12,399 nt of DNA from an uncultured Lachnospiraceae bacterium (GTDB taxonomy: Bacteria; Bacillota_A; Clostridia; Lachnospirales; Lachnospiraceae): contig CADBNA010000154.1 in NCBI GenBank assembly GCA_902795835.1, positions 1-12,399 of the forward strand, written 5' to 3'. A model generated the notes under the pieces. That model searched no databases, was not told the DNA's origin, and saw only the letters and a list, made by a program, of their open reading frames with translations. This document shows positions 8,125-12,399 of this stretch, in pieces. Position 1 is the first letter of the stretch. Each line of letters begins with the position of its first letter. The position numbers and the translations under genes are program-made.

Positions 8125-8178
8125 AAACGCAGGCCTCCTCTGTCAGGTCTTCTTGTCATCGGTCTGTTGGTCGTCGAT

Positions 8179-10272
8179 CTACTGTCCGTCGATCTTTTCG
8201 AACCGGCAGGTCGCCCCTTTGTAGTTGGGCTCCCGGGAATACTTGTCATAACAGGAAGGTGTCAGCTTGTTGCACTCAATGTAGTGGATCGGCGCATAGA
8301 GCTGGTCATAGGGGACATTGTCCGTCACCTTGACGGAGAACACCGCGTCCTGCCCGTTGACGGAATACACCCGGATCCGGTCCATTTCATGAATGTCATG
8401 CTCCCTGGCCATCTCCGTATTCATGTAGAGATAGGCCTTTTTAAGAGAAACGTCCTCCACGAATTTGACTTCTTTCGTCCGGCTCTGGGTGTGCCACTGT
8501 CCCACGGTGCCGCGGCCGGTGTTGAAGATCATCGGGAATTCCTCTGACGGAATATAGGGGTTCTCCAGCGGCTCTTCGAAGAGGAAACTGGCGCGTCCGT
8601 CAGCCGTGAAAAAGATTCCGTCAGAATACAGGCGGCGCTGCTCATCGGCGAATTCCGCCTCCCTGCCCTCAGGGTACGGCCACTGCCGGCCGTGAGAATC
8701 CGTCAGATCTTCCCATTTTACGCCGGAGAAGTCGCAGGGCCTGCCCCGGGAGATATCGCGGAGCATATCAAAACACTGTTCCGGAGTCTCCCAGCGCTCG
8801 ATGGCACTCCCCATGCCGAGGGCTTTTCCGACTCCGAGTATGCATTCGTAATCGGAGATCTCATTCTTCCCGCGGGAAAGGACCGGCCGCATGGCAGACA
8901 GGCGGCGCTCCAGATTGACATACGTGCCGGCCTTCTTGATGCCCGGTACGACAGGGAAGAAGACCGTGGCATTCTCAGCGCTCTCAATGGTGTCGTAAAT
9001 GTCCTGTACAACGAAGAGCTCCAGTTTCTTTGATGCTTCGGCAAAAGTCTCATTGTTGGTCCAGCTGTGGCGCGGATTCGTGCAGAGGATCCAGAGCCCC
9101 TTGATCTCGCCGGCATTGATTCCTTCGACGATCTTGTTGTAGGGAATCGTGGGCTTTTTCGCCAACAGGTCCGGGCTGATTCCGATGATACCGGCGATGC
9201 GTTTTCTCTCAGCCTCATCTCCGAAGTCTCCGCCGCCGTACAGGCAGGTGGTGTTGGAGAACAGACGGGAACCCATGGCATTGCACTGGCCGGTGATCGA
9301 ATTGCCTCCGGTGCCGGGTCTGCCGACATTTCCGGTCATCAGCGCGAGGTTCATGACGGCCCTGGCTGTTGTCACGGCTTCGTAGCCCTGGTTGACACCC
9401 ATGGTCCACCAGAAGGACACGGCCTTTCCGTCGTGGATCATCCGGGCGAGTTCCAGAATCCGGCTTTCTTCCACGCCAGTGGCCGCAGTGCCTCGCGAGA
9501 GCGGGAAGGCTTTGACAAATTCAGCAAAATCATCGAATTTCTTTGTGTGTGCTTTGATAAAGGGCCGGTCGATCCAGTCTTTTTCGATCAGGACATTCGC
9601 GAGGGTGTACAGAAACACCAGGTCGGAGCGCGGCCGGATTTGATAGTGATAGTCTGCGTTCATGGCAGTCTCGGAACGGCGGGGATCGATAACGATGACC
9701 TTGTGCCCGGGAACCTGGTTGCTGCGTACGCGTCCCCATATGATGGGATGGGCAACGACGGGATTTGCTCCGATGAAGATCAGCGTGTCCGACAGTTCCA
9801 GATCCTGCAGCGTGTAGCCCGGGGCGTCATAGCCCAGGGTACCCTTGTGGGCGACGGCGGCCGACGCCATGCACAGGCGGGTGTTGCCGTCCACGTTTGT
9901 CTGCAGGTAGTTGCGCATCACATGTCCGAAGATCGCGAACTCCTCCAGGGTGAGCTGCCCGGTGCTGATGCCGGCGACACTCTCCCGCCCGTATTTTTCC
10001 TGCAGTTCCCTGAGCTTTCCAGCGACATGGCGGAAGGCTTCCTGCCAGGGCACTTCCTTCATGCTGCCGTCGGCCTGCCGGATCCTGGGGAGGGCATCCG
10101 GCTTGACGGTCGTCTGCTGCTTGCTCAGGGAAAGGCCCTTGATGCAGCTGAACCCGTCATTTACGGGGTAGCCTTTTGTCGGTACCGTCCGTATGATCCG
10201 GTTATTCTCCACGTAAAAATCCAGGTTACAGTCGATCGCACAGAAATTGCAGGTCGATTGTACTTTACGCAT
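8179..10272 (-). CDS. Molybdopterin oxidoreductase, cytoplasmic nitrate reductase type
   Basis: This is a 697-residue Mo-bisMGD enzyme of the NasA/NarB/NapA branch. It most likely reduces nitrate to nitrite in the cytoplasm, as it has no Tat signal peptide. The N-terminal [4Fe-4S] site is Cys8, Cys11, Cys15 and Cys43, followed by Lys45 in CIKG, the conserved lysine between cluster and pterin. Cys134 in LCMASA is the expected molybdenum ligand. The adjacent Met135 and the upstream Gln106 in STGQ match residues conserved in NapA and NasA. Further family marks are GANPVVAHP (173-181), CTNPRHS and AGTYVNLERR near the pterin-binding region. AGGAAG precedes the ATG by six bases. It is the first gene of the block, with its promoter in the divergent region. 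Other anion substrates such as thiosulfate or selenate are not excluded. A 15-base in-frame repeat lies at the stop codon. Confidence 0.88.
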   Translation of the reverse strand: MRKVQSTCNFCAIDCNLDFYVENNRIIRTVPTKGYPVNDGFSCIKGLSLSKQQTTVKPDALPRIRQADGSMKEVPWQEAFRHVAGKLRELQEKYGRESVAGISTGQLTLEEFAIFGHVMRNYLQTNVDGNTRLCMASAAVAHKGTLGYDAPGYTLQDLELSDTLIFIGANPVVAHPIIWGRVRSNQVPGHKVIVIDPRRSETAMNADYHYQIRPRSDLVFLYTLANVLIEKDWIDRPFIKAHTKKFDDFAEFVKAFPLSRGTAATGVEESRILELARMIHDGKAVSFWWTMGVNQGYEAVTTARAVMNLALMTGNVGRPGTGGNSITGQCNAMGSRLFSNTTCLYGGGDFGDEAERKRIAGIIGISPDLLAKKPTIPYNKIVEGINAGEIKGLWILCTNPRHSWTNNETFAEASKKLELFVVQDIYDTIESAENATVFFPVVPGIKKAGTYVNLERRLSAMRPVLSRGKNEISDYECILGVGKALGMGSAIERWETPEQCFDMLRDISRGRPCDFSGVKWEDLTDSHGRQWPYPEGREAEFADEQRRLYSDGIFFTADGRASFLFEEPLENPYIPSEEFPMIFNTGRGTVGQWHTQSRTKEVKFVEDVSLKKAYLYMNTEMAREHDIHEMDRIRVYSVNGQDAVFSVKVTDNVPYDQLYAPIHYIECNKLTPSCYDKYSREPNYKGATCRFEKIDGQ

Positions 10273-10343
10273 AAATAGCTTCCTCTCTGTTAGGTTTCTT
10301 CAGGTGTTTGAATTGTCTGACATGAATACTTTGGAGGTGATTC

Positions 10344-10353
10344 TGTAATTACA
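10344..10353. promoter_or_regulatory. TGTAATTACA palindrome in the leader of the molybdoenzyme operon
   Basis: This perfect ten-base palindrome extends to 16 bases (10341-10356) with one mismatched pair. It lies about 7-16 bases downstream of the transcription start predicted from the -10 box at 10372-10367. That position would suit a repressor acting on the minus-strand operon only. I do not recognise the binding family. The surrounding AT-richness makes chance possible. Confidence 0.3.
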
Positions 10354-10366
10354 AAATATATAATTG

Positions 10367-10395
10367 ATTTTACTATATATTTGAAAAACCGATTG
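10367..10395 (-). promoter_or_regulatory. Predicted promoter of the molybdoenzyme-TDT-asr block
   Basis: The -10 box TAAAAT (10372-10367 on the minus strand) matches the consensus at 5 of 6 positions. The -35 region 17 bases upstream reads CAATCG and is poor. It overlaps the dyad at 10394-10409. A weak -35 covered by an activator site is the normal pattern for class II Crp/Fnr promoters. The predicted start near 10360 gives a leader of about 87 bases. Confidence 0.55.
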
Positions 10396-10409
10396 TTGCA
10401 CCCGCAACA
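10394..10409. promoter_or_regulatory. Crp/Fnr-type operator, TGTTGC-N4-GCAACA
   Basis: This is a perfect 16-base dyad with six-base arms and the four-base centre ACCC, centred at 10401.5. Its size and N4 centre match Crp/Fnr-family sites, but the half-site GTTGC is neither the FNR TTGAT nor the CRP TGTGA. Both -10 boxes, on opposite strands, begin exactly 29.5 bases from its centre, which places it near -41.5 for both transcripts. The regulator gene at 10517 is the natural candidate to bind it, giving joint control of itself and the respiratory block. Confidence 0.65.
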
Positions 10410-10436
10410 TTTCTGACGAAATAATTCTGATATAAT
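10408..10436 (+). promoter_or_regulatory. Predicted promoter of the Crp/Fnr regulator gene
   Basis: A perfect -10 box TATAAT lies at 10431-10436. The -35 region 17 bases upstream is CATTTC, a poor match that overlaps the end of the 10394-10409 dyad. This suggests dependence on an activator. The start is predicted near 10443, giving a leader of about 74 bases with a hairpin. Confidence 0.6.
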
Positions 10437-10440
10437 TGTA

Positions 10441-10479
10441 TCGGGAAAAGGTATGCAGTAAGGAAAACTTTTTTCCCGA
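10441..10479 (+). promoter_or_regulatory. Hairpin in the 5' leader of the regulator mRNA
   Basis: TCGGGAAAA (10441-10449) and TTTTCCCGA (10471-10479) are perfectly complementary nine-base arms around a 21-base loop. The structure would begin almost at the predicted 5' end of the mRNA and ends 38 bases before the ATG. It might stabilise the 5' end or bind a regulator. It matches no riboswitch class that I recognise. Confidence 0.4.
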
Positions 10480-10516
10480 ATAACCGCCGGAAAGTCCGCA
10501 GGAAAGGAGCCTCATC

Positions 10517-11227
10517 ATGTCTGCTGTCCATTACGAGGATATTTCACATCTCCCTCTCTTTAACGGGATTGATTCCAGCGACTGTATGCTTCTTTTTGAC
10601 TGTCTTGGCTGCCGGATCCGGTGCTTTAAAAAAGACGAGCATATCCGTCTGGACCGGGATCTGAAATCAACCATAGGATCTGTACTGGAAGGCGGGGTCC
10701 GGGCCTACATGGAAGATATCTGGGGAAACCGCACGCTTGTATCCTACATGATAAAAGGGGATATTTTAGGTGAGAACATTGCCATTAAAAAAAATGAAAA
10801 GGAAAAACAGAGCCTGGCCTTTTTATCGGCAGCCCCCACCCGGATTCTCTTCGTTCCGTTAACCAGGATCCTGCATCCCTGCAAGAATGCATGCAGGTTT
10901 CATCATCGGCTCTCATACAACATGTATTCTCTGATGAGCGAAAAAAACCTCTCTCTGATGGAAAAGATCTATGTCACCTCGAGGAGTTCCGTGCGTGAAA
11001 AAATCCTTACCTATCTCTCACTGGAATCCCGCCGTAACGGGGACACAACTTTTCGCATTCCGCTTAGCCGCACGGAAATGGCCGAGTATCTCTGCATAAA
11101 CAGAAGCGCCATGAGCCGGGAGCTCACAGCGCTTAAAAAAGAAGGATTCATTGACTATAACAAAAATCTGTTTGCTATCCGGGTTATAAAAAACGATTCT
11201 CACCCGGGAGAAGAGGAACACGTTTAA
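10517..11227 (+). CDS. Crp/Fnr-family transcriptional regulator
   Basis: This is a cytoplasmic DNA-binding regulator of 236 residues. The N-terminal two thirds form the cNMP-binding-like sensor barrel and dimer helix. The C-terminal winged helix (residues about 155-225) contains the helix-turn-helix SRTEMAEYLCINRSAMSREL (184-203). In the recognition helix, Ser197 stands where CRP has Glu181 and FNR has Glu209, so the DNA target should differ from theirs. Cysteines occur at 23, 29, 32, 36, 122, 126 and 193. There is no FNR-type cysteine-rich N-terminal tail, so an iron-sulfur or heme sensor is possible but unproven. AAAGGAG lies seven bases before the ATG. Its divergent position, sharing an operator with the nitrate/sulfite block, suggests that it activates that block. 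An HcpR-like role in nitrosative stress is an alternative. Confidence 0.9.
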   Translation: MSAVHYEDISHLPLFNGIDSSDCMLLFDCLGCRIRCFKKDEHIRLDRDLKSTIGSVLEGGVRAYMEDIWGNRTLVSYMIKGDILGENIAIKKNEKEKQSLAFLSAAPTRILFVPLTRILHPCKNACRFHHRLSYNMYSLMSEKNLSLMEKIYVTSRSSVREKILTYLSLESRRNGDTTFRIPLSRTEMAEYLCINRSAMSRELTALKKEGFIDYNKNLFAIRVIKNDSHPGEEEHV

Positions 11228-11253
11228 CAATGACATGGCAGATCCTCTGTCTG

Positions 11254-11278
11254 CAGGGGCTCGGCCAGAGAGCCCCTG
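11254..11278 (+). terminator. GC-rich hairpin after the regulator gene
   Basis: CAGGGGCTC (11254-11262) pairs with GAGCCCCTG (11270-11278) across a seven-base loop, 26 bases after the regulator stop codon. No T-run follows, so it is at best a weak intrinsic terminator. Its right arm runs into the first unit of the repeat cluster, so it may be part of the repeat structure. Confidence 0.35.
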
Positions 11279-11336
11279 GGGACGGTTCTTCTGGCTCAAA
11301 GTACCCTTGGGATGGTTCCTTTTAGTTCGGCTGCAG
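11271..11336 (+). repeat. Two diverged GGGGACGGTTC repeat units, forward orientation
   Basis: Cores GGGGACGGTTC (11278-11288) and TGGGATGGTTC (11308-11318) lie in the same orientation, 30 bases apart. Both are followed by TTCTGGCTC-like or TTTTAGTTC-like tails. They are degenerate copies of the unit that makes up the palindrome at 2474-2533. They face the inverted pair at 11380-11444, so the whole region can fold into a large stem. Confidence 0.7.
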
Positions 11337-11379
11337 GTCAGGCGGCAGTCCTCAGAACTGGTTTCACTGACAGGTAAAA

Positions 11380-11444
11380 TGAACCTCAGGGAACCGTCCC
11401 CTACAGCTCAAGTGAACCCCGGGGAACCGTCCCCAGCAGCTCAC
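11380..11444 (-). repeat. Two tandem GGGGACGGTTCCC repeat units, reverse orientation
   Basis: Two 33-base units (11380-11412 and 11413-11444) differ at only a few positions. Both carry the perfect core GGGAACCGTCCCC (11389-11401 and 11422-11434), identical to the core at 2514-2526. The end of the second unit supplies the stop codon TGA of the NTF2-like gene (11443-11441). The stretch from 11228 to 11440 contains no credible coding sequence and is filled by these repeats. Confidence 0.85.
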
Positions 11445-12399
11445 CCGGCAGTTCCCACGATCTGCCGCAGGACGTCCAGCCCGTCATAGAGTATCCATGC
11501 TTCTATAATTCTGTCCTGGCAGATCCGGTAATGAGAAATGCCCATTATTTCTACTGAGCGGCCGCTCGGCGCGCCAAACATGCCGATTCCCTCGTGCAGA
11601 CCGCGAAGTCTCCATCTGACCGCGGCCTCTGTGGTGCCGTCCTGCATGGTATTTACGGTGATGCGGTCGATGCCGTGAAACGCATTCGGAAAAGAAGCCA
11701 GAAAGCTGATGAGCATGCCCTGTATCTCCTCATGTCCGCAGAGGGTCTTGCCGTCGATGTAGTTGACGCTGGCGTTGGGGTGGTAATATTTCGTCACTTC
11801 ATTCAGCATCTTGCAGGTATAGATATTCTGATACATTCCGGTCAGCATCTCACCGACCGAATCGTCTTTTGGTTCATACCGTTCCGGGTAAAACTGTCCT
11901 TCCATTGATTCACTTCTTCCATAGCTGCTCCTGAGAGCGCCCTCTTCCGGTGCGGATGCCGCTTCGGCCCGGTTCATGGCAAGGGCAAGTTCCCTGGCAT
12001 CCAGACCCAGCTGATGAACCAGTGCCAGATTGTCCCGCACCAGCCACTCTTCATAAATGCGGTTGTTGTGGACGGCGCAGTCGGCAATAGCCCTGAAACG
12101 GACCTTTTTTCCTGTCTTTGGACCGAATTCACTGTCTCCGAGATTAGTGGCAATGCCTACACTCCTGTGAGAAGAAAAATAATAACCCGGAGAATCTTCT
12201 GACCAGATAACTGCTTCGGCAACGACCTTCTTATCCGGAAATGCATGCAGATGCGACAGCGTGCCGGATACGACAGGGTGAATGCCTGCGCTGGTGCGGG
12301 AGCAGCTGTGCACAATAGTATCATTGTGGTAGGTGTCGTAGATCCTCCCTACCCCGCGTTCCTCCCAGATTTCATGGGTAATGCGGAGAATATAATCAA
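11441..12399 (-). CDS. Protein with two NTF2/SnoaL-like domains (5' end outside window)
   Basis: The minus-strand frame is open from the window edge (first full codon 12397-12395) to the TGA at 11443-11441, giving 318 visible residues. A GTG at 12313 could be taken as a start, but the frame continues upstream with a convincing sequence (ITHEIWEERGVGRIYDTYH) that belongs to the first domain, so the gene is truncated. The N-terminal domain covers roughly the first 130 visible residues. A second NTF2-like domain covers about the last 130, with YYHPNASVNYIDG, a GHEEIQ helix and a final YDGLDVLRQI helix. NTF2/SnoaL folds serve as cyclases, isomerases or binding domains, so no reaction can be assigned. 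It converges on the regulator gene across the repeat cluster and is probably not part of the respiratory block. Confidence 0.8.
   Translation of the reverse strand, partial: DYILRITHEIWEERGVGRIYDTYHNDTIVHSCSRTSAGIHPVVSGTLSHLHAFPDKKVVAEAVIWSEDSPGYYFSSHRSVGIATNLGDSEFGPKTGKKVRFRAIADCAVHNNRIYEEWLVRDNLALVHQLGLDARELALAMNRAEAASAPEEGALRSSYGRSESMEGQFYPERYEPKDDSVGEMLTGMYQNIYTCKMLNEVTKYYHPNASVNYIDGKTLCGHEEIQGMLISFLASFPNAFHGIDRITVNTMQDGTTEAAVRWRLRGLHEGIGMFGAPSGRSVEIMGISHYRICQDRIIEAWILYDGLDVLRQIVGTAG

Noticed and set aside
8179..10272. Formate dehydrogenase
   Set aside because: The molybdenum ligand position is Cys134 in LCMASA. The surrounding residues match NasA/NapA-type nitrate reductases, not the selenocysteine or cysteine plus histidine context of formate dehydrogenases.
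9067..10278. Long plus-strand open frame of 403 codons
   Set aside because: It lies wholly antisense to the molybdopterin oxidoreductase, whose motifs are unmistakable. The antisense product has no recognisable domain and no good ribosome site, and arises from GC-rich third positions.
10322..10348. Eight-codon plus-strand mini-ORF in the divergent region
   Set aside because: It lies upstream of the regulator promoter and would not be on its transcript. There is no ribosome site before its ATG.
11271..11444. CRISPR array
   Set aside because: There are only two near-identical tandem units plus two diverged inverted ones, without spacers of unique sequence. The units are palindromic intergenic repeats shared with 2474-2533, and no cas genes are present.
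12311..12313. GTG as the start of the NTF2-like gene
   Set aside because: The frame continues upstream to the window edge with sequence that fits the first NTF2 domain, so this is an internal valine and the gene is truncated.

Overview
The window looks like chromosomal DNA of an anaerobic Firmicute, most likely a Clostridia member of Lachnospiraceae type. The grounds are strong AGGAGG-type ribosome sites, moderate GC content, tightly packed operons with 4-base start/stop overlaps, an AsrABC sulfite reductase, a soluble NADH-linked molybdoenzyme and a clostridial-style Crp/Fnr regulator. The species cannot be read from the sequence.

Layout. Left edge, minus strand (1-2360): an ABC exporter made of an ATPase (1659-2360) and the first 553 codons of an FtsX/MacB-type permease that leaves the window. 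Next comes a short intergenic region with a 60-base near-perfect hairpin (2474-2533). Centre, minus strand (2539-10272): a seven-gene block read from right to left. It encodes a molybdopterin oxidoreductase of the cytoplasmic nitrate reductase type, a four-cluster [4Fe-4S] protein, a NirB-like FAD/NAD oxidoreductase, a ten-helix TDT-family anion channel or transporter, and then AsrA, AsrB and AsrC. A 244-base divergent control region (10273-10516) separates this block from a plus-strand Crp/Fnr-family regulator (10517-11227). After the regulator come four more units of the same palindromic repeat seen at 2474-2533. The right edge holds a minus-strand gene for a protein with two NTF2/SnoaL-like domains. 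It runs out of the window at its 5' end.

How the genes fit together. The first three genes of the central block have the same composition as the clostridial NarABC nitrate reductase system: catalytic subunit, polyferredoxin, flavoprotein. They could carry electrons from NAD(P)H through FAD and [4Fe-4S] clusters to the molybdenum site. The TDT protein could move a small anion such as nitrate, nitrite, sulfite or hydrosulfide. AsrABC is a siroheme reductase that makes sulfide from sulfite. Siroheme enzymes of this fold also reduce nitrite, so the block could be a complete cytoplasmic nitrate-to-ammonium route, or a dual nitrogen and sulfur oxyanion module. The substrates are inferred, not shown.

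The most striking regulatory feature is in the divergent region. One perfect dyad, TGTTGC-N4-GCAACA, is centred at 10401.5. Good -10 boxes begin exactly 29.5 bases from that centre on each side, which puts the dyad near -41.5 for both promoters. This is the class II activator arrangement, and the adjacent Crp/Fnr protein is the obvious candidate to bind it.
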